A DNA stretch of 64,000 nt from the NCBI GenBank assembly GCA_964436815.1, contig CAYTER010000004.1, forward strand, positions 11,209 to 75,208, read 5' to 3'. This document shows, piece after piece, positions 52,602 through 60,512 of the stretch. Numbering within the stretch: position 1 is the stretch's first letter; every line of letters begins with the position of its first letter. Position numbers and translations under genes: made by a program. The notes under the pieces are model-generated. The model made no database searches and had not been told where the DNA came from. It saw only the letters and a list, made by a program, of their open reading frames with translations. This stretch comes from UBA993 sp964436815 (GTDB taxonomy: Bacteria > Bacillota > Dethiobacteria > DTU022).

Positions 52602-53846
52602 ATGGAAATTGATAAGCTGCAAGAGCTGACCCTGGCGGAACTGCATCGGTTGGCAAAAGAAAATGAAATAAAAGGCCAATCGACTATGCGCAAACCGGAA
52701 CTGATCGATGCCCTGAGCCGGTTATTCTCGGTTAGCGGTGAGCAGCAACTCGCTTCCGGGATGCTGGAAATCATGCCGGATGGCTTTGGGTTTCTACGAC
52801 GGAAGAAATATTTCTTTTCAGATGATGATATTTACATCTCCGCATCGCAGATTAGAAGATTCAATATGCGCACGGGCGATATCATTGCCGGGCAGATTCG
52901 TCCTCCCAAGGATAATGAGCGATACTATGCTCTGCTCCAAGTTGAAGAGATAAATGCTGAAGATCCTGAAAAACTGGCTTACCGTCCCGGTTTTACTTCA
53001 CTGGTACCGATTCATCCCGATGAACAGATTAAAATGGAAACAAAATCCAATATTTTGTCAACGCGTATTATCGATCTATTGATCCCGATCGGTAAAGGGC
53101 AGCGCGGCCTGATCGTGTCGCCCCCTAAAGCAGGTAAAACCATGCTTCTTAAACAATTGGCGAACAGCATATCGATCAACCACCCCGAGATTGAAATGAT
53201 CATCCTCTTGATTGATGAAAGACCGGAAGAAGTAACCGATATGGAGCGCAGCGTAGACGCTGATGTAGTCAGTTCCACATTTGATCAAAAACCGGAAAAT
53301 CATATTCGCATAGCTGAACTGGTCCTGGAACGCTCCCAACGCCTTGTTGAACAAGGTCGGGACGTAGCGGTGCTCCTCGACAGCATTACCAGGTTAACCA
53401 GAGCGTATAACCTGGTGATTCCACCCAGTGGAAGAACTCTCTCCGGAGGGATCGATCCGGGTGCCTTCTATAAACCAAAACGCTTTTTCGGAGCTGCCCG
53501 TAATATTGACGGCGGTGGCAGCCTGACGGTTCTGGCAACGGCCATTGTCGATACCGGCAGCAGGATGGATGATGTTGTCTACGAAGAATTTAAGGGAACC
53601 GGTAATATGGAGCTGCACCTAGATCGCCGCATTGCCGAGAGGCGTATTTTCCCGGCGATCGATATTTCCCGTTCTGGGACAAGGCGGGAAGAGCTGCTTC
53701 TGGATGAAAGAAAAATAGAGCTGATGTGGGCGCTGAGGCGGGCTATGGGCAGCAGCACTTCAGTTGAGTTCCTGGAAGCGCTCCTTGACCGGCTGCGTAA
53801 AACAAAATCAAATGAAGATTTCTTGAGCAATATGCATACCATGTAA
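52602..53846 (+). CDS. rho: Transcription termination factor Rho
   Basis: Hexameric RNA-dependent ATPase. ATG at 52602 with GGTGGTG upstream gives 414 residues: N-terminal Rho domain (LTLAELHRLAKENEI), an RNA-binding cold-shock-like domain (MLEIMPDGFGFLR), Walker A SPPKAGKTMLLK, and the Q-loop and R-loop regions around DSITRLTRAYN and GGIDPGAFYKPKRFFGAARN. It begins the conserved rho-rpmE-prfA-prmC block. Confidence 0.97.
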   Translation: MEIDKLQELTLAELHRLAKENEIKGQSTMRKPELIDALSRLFSVSGEQQLASGMLEIMPDGFGFLRRKKYFFSDDDIYISASQIRRFNMRTGDIIAGQIRPPKDNERYYALLQVEEINAEDPEKLAYRPGFTSLVPIHPDEQIKMETKSNILSTRIIDLLIPIGKGQRGLIVSPPKAGKTMLLKQLANSISINHPEIEMIILLIDERPEEVTDMERSVDADVVSSTFDQKPENHIRIAELVLERSQRLVEQGRDVAVLLDSITRLTRAYNLVIPPSGRTLSGGIDPGAFYKPKRFFGAARNIDGGGSLTVLATAIVDTGSRMDDVVYEEFKGTGNMELHLDRRIAERRIFPAIDISRSGTRREELLLDERKIELMWALRRAMGSSTSVEFLEALLDRLRKTKSNEDFLSNMHTM

Positions 53847-53894
53847 AAACGAATAACAGAAAGCTGCGCCGTTCAGCATGAACAGCGCTGCGGG

Positions 53895-53923
53895 TTGCAA
53901 AGCAGGCGTCTTTATGCTATTAT
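53895..53923 (+). promoter_or_regulatory. rpmE promoter
   Basis: -35 TTGCAA, 17-base spacer, -10 TATTAT at 53918-53923. Start about 30 bp before the rpmE ATG. Confidence 0.75.
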
Positions 53924-53958
53924 CTTACTTCGGGAAAGTTGGAAGGAGGTTCAGATTT

Positions 53959-54156
53959 ATGAAGGCGGATATTCATCCAAAGTATTACAAAACAACCGTA
54001 ACGTGTGCCTGCGGCGAGACTTTTGAAACCGGTTCCACCCGGGAATCCCTTAAAGTGGAAATCTGTTCGAAGTGTCATCCATTCTTTACCGGGAAACAGA
54101 AGTTTGTCGATACCGGGGGCAGGGTCGAAAGATTTAAGCGTAAATACGGCATGTAA
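53959..54156 (+). CDS. rpmE: Large ribosomal subunit protein bL31, zinc-binding type
   Basis: 65 residues starting MKADIHPKYYKTTVTCACGE. The pattern C-x-C near residues 16-18 and CSKC near 36-39 marks the zinc-containing C+ form. ATG with GGAAGGAGG upstream; longer ORF starts are rejected because they precede the promoter. Located between rho and prfA, the normal order. Confidence 0.97.
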   Translation: MKADIHPKYYKTTVTCACGETFETGSTRESLKVEICSKCHPFFTGKQKFVDTGGRVERFKRKYGM

Positions 54157-54162
54157 AACCCT

Positions 54163-54188
54163 GAGCAGAGTAAACACTCTGCTCGTTT
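54163..54188 (+). terminator. Hairpin after rpmE
   Basis: Perfect 9-bp stem GAGCAGAGT/ACTCTGCTC with an AAAC loop, followed by GTTTTC. The T-run is short, so termination may be partial and prfA may be reached. Confidence 0.7.
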
Positions 54189-54208
54189 TCCATCAAGGAA
54201 GTGAAATA

Positions 54209-54262
54209 ATGATTGCGATTGGCCAAAGTGGCGGTCGCCCCGGGGTGACCGCTTATGTATGA
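54209..54262 (+). CDS. 17-residue leader ORF overlapping the prfA start
   Basis: ATG at 54209 with AAGGAAGTG seven bases upstream, a strong site. The product MIAIGQSGGRPGVTAYV ends at a TGA that overlaps the prfA start (ATGTATGA). Its codons include a 22-nt near-perfect palindrome. A good ribosome-binding site plus stop-start overlap suggests translational coupling; whether the peptide matters is unknown. Confidence 0.55.
   Translation: MIAIGQSGGRPGVTAYV
54231..54252 (+). promoter_or_regulatory. RBS-sequestering hairpin before prfA
   Basis: gcggtcgcccc pairs with ggggtgaccgc (one G-T pair) with almost no loop, so the innermost pairs would open. The GGGGTGA Shine-Dalgarno of prfA lies in the 3' arm, two bases before the start codon region. 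Confidence 0.55.
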
Positions 54263-55325
54263 AAAATTAGATATGATCGAGTCCCGTTATGAGGAGCTTG
54301 AAAAGCTGCTCAGCGATCCGAAATCACTGGAACAGCGCGATGAGTGGTTGAAGATGTCAAAAGAGCTGGCTGCGCTCGTCCCTGTTGTGGAGCTTGCGCG
54401 TCGTCTTAAAGAGGTTGATCGGGAAATTGCTGAAGCAGAAGAGCTGCTCAGCGGCAGCGATGAAGCTGAGATGAGTGAATATCTTCGCAGTGAAGCCGAA
54501 GATTTGAAGCAGGAAAAGGAAAGGCTGGAAGAAGAGCTCCGGGAGAACCTGCTCCCGAAAGATCCCTACGATGACAAGAATGTTTTTATCGAAATCAGGG
54601 CTGGCACCGGAGGTGAAGAAGCAGCGCTTTTTGCTTCCGACCTGCTTAAAATGTATATCCGTTATGCTGAAAAAAATGGTTATAAATCTGAAATTGTAGA
54701 TGCGCATGAAACTGACATCGGCGGTTACAAGGAAGTAATTTTAGGGGTAGAAGGCAGCGGAGCCTATAGCCGTTTAAAGTATGAAAGTGGTGTCCACCGG
54801 GTTCAGCGCATACCTTCCACCGAATCGGGAGGCCGGATTCATACCTCGGCGGCGACCGTTGCAGTTCTGCCCGAAGCAGAAGAGGTAGAAGTTGAAATTA
54901 ACCCGCAGGATTTACGGATCGATACCTTTTGTGCCACCGGACCTGGCGGTCAAAGTGTCAACACAACCCAGTCAGCAGTGCGTATTACCCATGTTCCGAC
55001 CGGGGTAGTGGTCAGCTGTCAGGATGAAAAATCACAGCTGCAGAATAAGGAGAAAGCGCTGCGCATCCTTCGCAGCCGCTTAATGGACAAATTTATTTCG
55101 GAGCAGAATGCCGAAATGGCGCAGACCAGAAAGACCATGGTGGGAACCGGCGATCGCAGTGAGCGGATCAGGACTTACAACTTTCCACAAAACCGGGTTA
55201 CCGATCACCGGATTGGTCTCACCCTGCACAAGATGGATTTGATCCTGGCCGGGGATCTCGATGATATTGTTGATGAACTGGCTGCCAATGAAAGAGCGGA
55301 GCAGTTAAAAGCCAGCGGGGGGTAA
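54255..55325 (+). CDS. prfA: Peptide chain release factor 1
   Basis: Recognises UAA and UAG stops and triggers peptide release. 356 residues with domain 1 helices, the stop-reading PAT-type motif region around 185-195, and the GGQ catalytic loop in GPGGQSVNTTQSAVRITH at about residues 228-245. ATG at 54255. GGGGTGA, six bases upstream, lies in a hairpin. It is followed by prmC, which methylates the GGQ glutamine. Confidence 0.97.
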   Translation: MYEKLDMIESRYEELEKLLSDPKSLEQRDEWLKMSKELAALVPVVELARRLKEVDREIAEAEELLSGSDEAEMSEYLRSEAEDLKQEKERLEEELRENLLPKDPYDDKNVFIEIRAGTGGEEAALFASDLLKMYIRYAEKNGYKSEIVDAHETDIGGYKEVILGVEGSGAYSRLKYESGVHRVQRIPSTESGGRIHTSAATVAVLPEAEEVEVEINPQDLRIDTFCATGPGGQSVNTTQSAVRITHVPTGVVVSCQDEKSQLQNKEKALRILRSRLMDKFISEQNAEMAQTRKTMVGTGDRSERIRTYNFPQNRVTDHRIGLTLHKMDLILAGDLDDIVDELAANERAEQLKASGG

Positions 55326-55332
55326 ATTAATA

Positions 55333-56211
55333 ATGAAAGACACTTACAAAGAAGCTCTGAAGAGGGCTTCTTTTTGCTTGCGCCAGGCGGGTCTGAAAAA
55401 TCCCCGGGCAGAAGCTGAACTGCTGCTTGCCTCAGTTCTCGACGTTGATCGACTCAAGCTGATTACCAGTCTTAATGAAGAATTTGATCCGTCAAAGGGC
55501 AGGAAGTTCGAAGCAGCTTTGAAGCGCAGGGCATCTTTGGAACCGTTAGCCTACATAACGGGTGAAAAATTTTTTTTTGGCCGCAGATTCCATGTCAGCC
55601 CAGAAGTGCTGATCCCCCGACCTGAAACGGAACTGATAATTGAGGAAGCGATTCTCAGGGTTGATAGTGTCAGAAAAAAAAGCAGTGAAAATTTAACAAT
55701 TCTTGATCTGGGTACCGGTTGTGGTAATCTTGCGATTACCCTGGCCCTGGAGCTGCCTGACGCTGATCTTTATGCTGTTGATGTATCATCGGCTGCGCTC
55801 GAAATAGCCTTTCTTAACGCCCGAGAACATGATGTAGAAAACCGGATTAAATTTTTGCAGGGCAGTTATTTTGAAGCTCTTGAAAAACAGCAGGAAGAGC
55901 TTTGTTTTAACTTGGTTGTGAGCAACCCGCCCTATATCAGCCTCCGGGAAATGGAGAGGCTGCCGGCATCAGTCGGCAGTTTTGAACCGCAGGAAGCGCT
56001 GGATGGTGGAGAAGATGGATTGGACGGCTATCGTCACATTTTGAATGATTTAGCCTGCCACGTCGAAGAACCGGCTCTGTTGCTGGTTGAAATTGGATCA
56101 GAACAGAGGGCAGCTGTGACCGAACTGTTCAGAAAAAGCGGTCTCTTCAGGATGATCGGCTGTCGCCCTGATCTGGCCGGCCACCCACGGGTGATGATCG
56201 GCTTGATCTAG
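55333..56211 (+). CDS. prmC: Release factor glutamine methyltransferase PrmC
   Basis: SAM-dependent N5-glutamine methyltransferase acting on RF1 and RF2 GGQ motifs. 292 residues: helical N-terminal domain, ILDLGTGCGNLAITLALEL SAM motif near residue 122, and NPPYISLREM near 197, the NPPY that binds the glutamine. ATG eight bases after prfA, in the usual operon. Confidence 0.96.
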   Translation: MKDTYKEALKRASFCLRQAGLKNPRAEAELLLASVLDVDRLKLITSLNEEFDPSKGRKFEAALKRRASLEPLAYITGEKFFFGRRFHVSPEVLIPRPETELIIEEAILRVDSVRKKSSENLTILDLGTGCGNLAITLALELPDADLYAVDVSSAALEIAFLNAREHDVENRIKFLQGSYFEALEKQQEELCFNLVVSNPPYISLREMERLPASVGSFEPQEALDGGEDGLDGYRHILNDLACHVEEPALLLVEIGSEQRAAVTELFRKSGLFRMIGCRPDLAGHPRVMIGLI

Positions 56212-56278
56212 CTTCTGGTGAGTATAGGGTTTTCTAATCATTCTTTGCGATGAATCGAATAGGACAGGATAAATATTT

Positions 56279-56698
56279 CTATTTAAGTTCTTTTCCGGTA
56301 GAGGTGATCGTCAACTTGCCGTGCTTTACGCCCTTGACTCCAATCAGGCGGTTGGCCAGTTGCTTGGCTTCACCGGCTGGTCCCTTGATCACCATCACTT
56401 CAAGGCAATGCTCATGCTCAAGGTGGACATGCATGACCGAGACAATCAAATCGTGGTGCTCGTGTTGAACTGCCAACAGCAAATCGCTCAAGCCGCGAAC
56501 ATGATGGTTGTAGATAATAGTGATTGTACCGGCAACTTCTTCTTCGTCTCTTGACCAGTCAACTTCCACCAACTGATTGCGGATCAAATCCCTGATCGCT
56601 TCAGACCGGTTTTGAAACCTTCGTTTGACGATCTCCTGATCCAGCCTGTCGAGCAGTTTTTTCTCCATTGATATACCGAAACGGATCAAATCCGGCAA
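56279..56698 (-). CDS. nikR: Nickel-responsive regulator NikR
   Basis: Ribbon-helix-helix repressor with a C-terminal ACT-like nickel domain. 139 residues; TTG start at 56698 with GGAGGTG upstream. N-terminal RFGISMEKKLLDRLDQEI and SEAIRDLIRN form the DNA-binding domain; the C-terminal HHVRGL, VMHVHLEHEHCLE and a further His give the high-affinity Ni site (His, His, His, Cys). It is transcribed away from the Na/Pi gene. No nickel uptake genes lie in the window, so its targets are elsewhere. A TATAAT -10 is visible at 56733-56738 on the minus strand without a good -35. Confidence 0.93.
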   Translation of the reverse strand: MPDLIRFGISMEKKLLDRLDQEIVKRRFQNRSEAIRDLIRNQLVEVDWSRDEEEVAGTITIIYNHHVRGLSDLLLAVQHEHHDLIVSVMHVHLEHEHCLEVMVIKGPAGEAKQLANRLIGVKGVKHGKLTITSTGKELK

Positions 56699-56813
56699 CT
56701 GGTTCCACCTCCCGCGCTTCTTTTTGTGATTATAGCATATAAAGCATTATTTTCCGGTAAAGAGCAACAAGCTATCGGGCAAGAAACCGCTGCTGCGGCA
56801 AGACAATAATAAA

Positions 56814-56842
56814 TTGAAATATAAGAGGGTGTACTTTATAAT
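56814..56842 (+). promoter_or_regulatory. Promoter of the Na/Pi cotransporter gene
   Basis: -35 TTGAAA, 17-base spacer, perfect -10 TATAAT at 56837-56842, about 45 bp before the start. Confidence 0.85.
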
Positions 56843-56895
56843 GTGATGAGTATGGACTAAACATGCTGTAAACTTCTTTACTGGAGGAGTAATCA

Positions 56896-58497
56896 TTGAT
56901 CTGGAATATGATCTTCAGTACCTTAGGCGGGTTGGGCCTATTCTTGTTTGGCATCCAGATCATGGCTTCCGGTATGCAGAAGGCGGCAGGCGATCGTTTC
57001 CGCAAAATCCTCGAAATGCTAACCAACAACCCGGTTGTCGGTGTCCTGACCGGAATCGTTGTGACTGTCCTGGTTCAGAGCAGCAGTACTTCCACCGTTA
57101 TGGTTGTCGGCTTCGCAAATGCAGGACTGATGAATCTGTCACAGGCGATCAGCGTGATCATCGGCGCCAATATCGGGACTACAGTTACAGCCCAGATAGT
57201 TTCTTTTAAAATCGGGGTTATCGCCTTTCCAATGATCGGGATCGGTTCGATCCTTAATTTCTTCGGGCGGCGGCGGTTTCACCGCTATCTTGGCCAAACC
57301 ATCCTGGGTTTCGGACTCCTGTTTCTCGGTATGACCACCATGTCCAGCGGGATGAGTCCACTGCGCGAATTTGAAGCATTTCACCTGATGCTGGCCCAGT
57401 TCAGCCGTTATCCGATCCTCGGCATTCTATTTGGCGCTGTCTTTACAGCGCTGGTTCAGAGCAGCAGCGCTTCAACAGGGGTTATTATTGCCCTGACCAT
57501 GCAGGATCTAGTTCCTTTTAATGCTGCTGTTCCGCTAATCCTGGGTACTAATATCGGAACCTGCGTTACAGCCATTATCGCCAGTATCGGCGCAAATGTA
57601 GCGGCCCGGCGTGCAGCAGTTGCCCATGTTCTGTTCAATGTAATCGGGGTTATCCTGGCGCTGATCTTTCTTAAACCCTTTACCGAAATCATCCTTGAAA
57701 CAGCAGCGACTGTTCCGCGTCAGGTGGCCAACACTCATACAGCTTTTAATATCCTTAACACCATTCTTTTCATAGTCTTCTTAAAATATTTCAGCGCGCT
57801 GGTCTGCCGGATCGTCCCGGGAGAAGATGAGAAAATTGAATTCGGTCCTAAGTATTTGGATCCCAGAATCCTAAAAACTCCTGCTGTCGCCCTCGGGGGA
57901 GCCAAGCAGGAGCTGCTCAGGATGGCTGGTATTGCCCGGGAAATGCTGGATGAATCGATGCAGGTTTTTTTGCATGACGATCTGAAAAAGATCAAGCACA
58001 TTGAGCAGATGGAAGAACTGGTTGATGGTTTGGAGAAAGAGATTAATGTCTATCTGGCCGAACTTTCGCAGCATTCCATGTCCGGGGAACAGTCAAAGCA
58101 GGTGGCAGCTTTAATGTCTGCGGCAAACGATTTGGAACGGATCGGTGATCACTCGGAAAATATCATGCAGCTTTCAGAAATAAAAACAGAGGAAAGGCGG
58201 CCATTTTCCGCTACCGCCATGGAAGAAATTACTTCAATGTACGAAAAAGTAGCTGCCATGCTGGAAAGAGCAATCAGAGCTTTTGAACATGAAGATAAAG
58301 AGTTGGCCCGGGAAGTCTTTTTTGAGGACGACGTCATCGATGAGGAAGAAAAAGTATTACGGAAAAGACATATCGATCGTATAAACACCAAAAAGTGCTA
58401 CCCCGCAGCAGGGGTAATCTATCTTGACCTTTTAAGCAACCTGGAGAGAGTTGCCGATCATGCCAACAACATTGCATCCTTAGTCCTGGAGGATTAG
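56896..58497 (+). CDS. Na/Pi cotransporter family protein with PhoU-like domain
   Basis: 533 residues: an N-terminal membrane half with two inverted repeats bearing QSSSTSTVMVVGF and QSSSASTGVIIALT, plus GANIGTTVTAQ and GTNIGTCVTAI, the signature of the NptA/PNaS family. A cytosolic C-terminal part (about 350-533) with helical PhoU-like repeats follows, including HIEQMEELVDGLEKEINVYL and AANDLERIGDHSENI. The protein likely takes up phosphate with sodium; the PhoU domain probably regulates it. TTG start after GGAGGAG. Confidence 0.92.
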   Translation: MIWNMIFSTLGGLGLFLFGIQIMASGMQKAAGDRFRKILEMLTNNPVVGVLTGIVVTVLVQSSSTSTVMVVGFANAGLMNLSQAISVIIGANIGTTVTAQIVSFKIGVIAFPMIGIGSILNFFGRRRFHRYLGQTILGFGLLFLGMTTMSSGMSPLREFEAFHLMLAQFSRYPILGILFGAVFTALVQSSSASTGVIIALTMQDLVPFNAAVPLILGTNIGTCVTAIIASIGANVAARRAAVAHVLFNVIGVILALIFLKPFTEIILETAATVPRQVANTHTAFNILNTILFIVFLKYFSALVCRIVPGEDEKIEFGPKYLDPRILKTPAVALGGAKQELLRMAGIAREMLDESMQVFLHDDLKKIKHIEQMEELVDGLEKEINVYLAELSQHSMSGEQSKQVAALMSAANDLERIGDHSENIMQLSEIKTEERRPFSATAMEEITSMYEKVAAMLERAIRAFEHEDKELAREVFFEDDVIDEEEKVLRKRHIDRINTKKCYPAAGVIYLDLLSNLERVADHANNIASLVLED

Positions 58498-58517
58498 CCG
58501 GCGCTGAGAAAAAAATT

Positions 58518-59540
58518 ATGACTAAAAACTACAAAAGAGTGAAGGGCACTCTCCTTTTGGATGGTCGCCCGCAATCGATCAATCGGGCCGCCGCATTGCT
58601 TAATAAAGGCGGTCTTGTTGCATTTCCAACTGAGACAGTTTATGGCCTGGGCGCGGTCGCCACTGACTCAAAAGCGATTGAGAAAATATATGCAGCCAAG
58701 GGCCGCCCGGCTGACAATCCCCTGATTGTCCATATCGCCGGGATAGATCAGCTTGAAGAGGTAGCGGCTGAAACTCCTGCAACAGCGAAACTGTTGGCCT
58801 GTAAATTTTGGCCGGGGCCGCTCAGCCTCGTCCTTAAACGTTCGGTTAACATAGCCCCGGAGGTTAGTGCCGGCCTGCCCACCGTAGCGGTTAGAATGCC
58901 TGCTCATTCACTGGCTTTGAAATTGATTGCTGCTGCCGGTGCGCCGATAGCTGCCCCGAGCGCTAATCTCGCCGGCCGCCCCAGTCCGACCACCTATAAA
59001 CATGTTTTGGAAGATTTGAGCGGCCTGGTTGACGCTGTAATCATGGATAAGCATTGCCGAATCGGCGTGGAATCGACTGTCCTGGATCTTACCGGCAAGG
59101 CCCCGATTATCTTAAGACCTGGAGGGATAACCCGGGAACAGCTTGAGAGAGTATTAAACTGTAAAGTACCGGTGGCCGGTCTGCATTATACAGCAGAAAG
59201 ACCAAGCTCGCCGGGTATGAAATACCGTCACTATTCGCCTGCTGCACCGCTGATCCTGATCACGGGCGATCCATTGCGGCGAAAGTATTTATTAAAAGAG
59301 ATTACTCGCTTCTACAGTAAACAGGGCTTGCGGGTCGGGTTGTTAAGCGAGACAGCGCTCAATAGCAGGAGGGGCACTTCCGGCGCTGAGGCGCTGGCAG
59401 CCGGGCTATACCGGTTAATGCGCCAGATGGATGCTGCAGGAACCGATATAATCCTGGCTGAAGAAACAACGGTTTCCGGGCTTGGGCTGGCAGTCATGAA
59501 CCGCCTGAAAAAAGCAGCTGCCCGGATCTTAAAAGTTTGA
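58518..59540 (+). CDS. Threonylcarbamoyl-AMP synthase (Sua5 type)
   Basis: Makes the activated intermediate for t6A modification of ANN-decoding tRNAs. 340 residues: a YrdC/TsaC domain with VAFPTETVYGLGAVATD near residue 33, KGRPADNPLIVHI and PSANLAGRPSPTTY, followed by the extra Sua5 C-terminal domain starting around residue 230 (SSPGMKYRHYSPAAPL motif). The Sua5 form is longer than TsaC. It starts the tsaC-to-upp block. Confidence 0.93.
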   Translation: MTKNYKRVKGTLLLDGRPQSINRAAALLNKGGLVAFPTETVYGLGAVATDSKAIEKIYAAKGRPADNPLIVHIAGIDQLEEVAAETPATAKLLACKFWPGPLSLVLKRSVNIAPEVSAGLPTVAVRMPAHSLALKLIAAAGAPIAAPSANLAGRPSPTTYKHVLEDLSGLVDAVIMDKHCRIGVESTVLDLTGKAPIILRPGGITREQLERVLNCKVPVAGLHYTAERPSSPGMKYRHYSPAAPLILITGDPLRRKYLLKEITRFYSKQGLRVGLLSETALNSRRGTSGAEALAAGLYRLMRQMDAAGTDIILAEETTVSGLGLAVMNRLKKAAARILKV

Positions 59541-59558
59541 TTTCGGAGGAAGAGGACA

Positions 59559-60020
59559 TTGCTTACTATTTTATTTGTGTGCACAGGCAACACCTGCCGC
59601 AGTCCTCTGGCTGAAGCTTTGCTTCGTCATGAATTACAGGATCGAAACCCCGGGTTTGAATTATCGGTAATCTCCGCTGGCCTATCGGTATATAGAGGAG
59701 ATTCAGTGGCGGAAACTGTAGTCAAAATGCTTAACGATGAAAAGATCGAAATAGATGCTGGTCGCCCGGCTGTCCAATTGAATAGTGATTTGGTTAGTGA
59801 GGCGGACTTAATCCTGACTATGACTGCGAATCAATTAAAGCAGGTAGCGATTCGCTTTCCTCAAGCTGTTTCCAAGGTCTATCTGTTTAAAGAATATTGT
59901 GGTCTGGGTTCAGGCGATCTAGAAGATCCTTTTGGCAAAAGTCCTGAAAATTATCGTCTCGTAATGGAGGAAATCAGGGTTGGTGTAAAGAATCTAATGA
60001 CTAAACTCGAGGAAGGTTGA
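59559..60020 (+). CDS. Low molecular weight protein arginine/tyrosine phosphatase
   Basis: 153 residues with the LMW-PTP signature VCTGNTCRSPLAEALL at residues 7-22 (nucleophile Cys then Arg), and the DPF(G) motif near residue 120. The Thr-for-Asn variant after the first Gly (CTGNTCRS) is the one seen in arginine phosphatases such as YwlE, which sits at this place in Bacillus. TTG start at 59559 with GGAGGAAG upstream. Confidence 0.9.
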   Translation: MLTILFVCTGNTCRSPLAEALLRHELQDRNPGFELSVISAGLSVYRGDSVAETVVKMLNDEKIEIDAGRPAVQLNSDLVSEADLILTMTANQLKQVAIRFPQAVSKVYLFKEYCGLGSGDLEDPFGKSPENYRLVMEEIRVGVKNLMTKLEEG

Positions 60021-60024
60021 TTAA

Positions 60025-60468
60025 ATGATCATTGCCCTCGGTAGCGATCATGCCGGTTTTCAGCTTAAAGAACAGGTTATCAGGTATCTGCAAACCTCAG
60101 GAATCGCTCACAAAGACTACGGTGTTTTCAACCAAGATAGTGCGGATTACCCCGATCAGGCAGCTCAGGTAGTAAAGGCTGTTCAATCCGGAGATTATGA
60201 TTTTGGAATTTTAATCTGCGGAACAGGAATTGGCATGTCCATTGTTGCCAACAAGCACAGAGGTATCAGAGCAGCATTATGCAGTGAACCCTATTCTGCC
60301 CGCTGTGCCCGGGAACACAATAATGCGAATGTGCTGACCATGGGGTCACGGGTAATCGGACCCGGTATAGCCGAAGAGATTGTCAGCATATTCCTGCATG
60401 CTAAATTTGCCGGCGGCAGGCATGAACGCAGGGTTGGCAAAATAGAGCAGCTGGATCAGTACAGGTAA
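60025..60468 (+). CDS. rpiB: Ribose 5-phosphate isomerase B
   Basis: 147 residues, with IALGSDHAGFQLKEQVIRYL at the N-terminus, ILICGTGIGMSIVANKHRGIRAAL near residue 70, and HNNANVLTMGSRVIG. Catalyses ribulose-5-P and ribose-5-P interconversion. ATG after GAGGAAGG, four bases after the phosphatase gene. Typical Bacillota order LMWPTP-rpiB-glyA. Confidence 0.95.
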   Translation: MIIALGSDHAGFQLKEQVIRYLQTSGIAHKDYGVFNQDSADYPDQAAQVVKAVQSGDYDFGILICGTGIGMSIVANKHRGIRAALCSEPYSARCAREHNNANVLTMGSRVIGPGIAEEIVSIFLHAKFAGGRHERRVGKIEQLDQYR

Positions 60469-60512
60469 TATGAGATTTACAGCCCCGCAGAGGATGGAGA
60501 TGGTTTGCCAAA

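Noticed and set aside
56699..56895. NikR operator in the nikR-Na/Pi spacer
   Set aside because: No GTATGA-N16-TCATAC or close variant is seen; short AT-rich half repeats are expected by chance.
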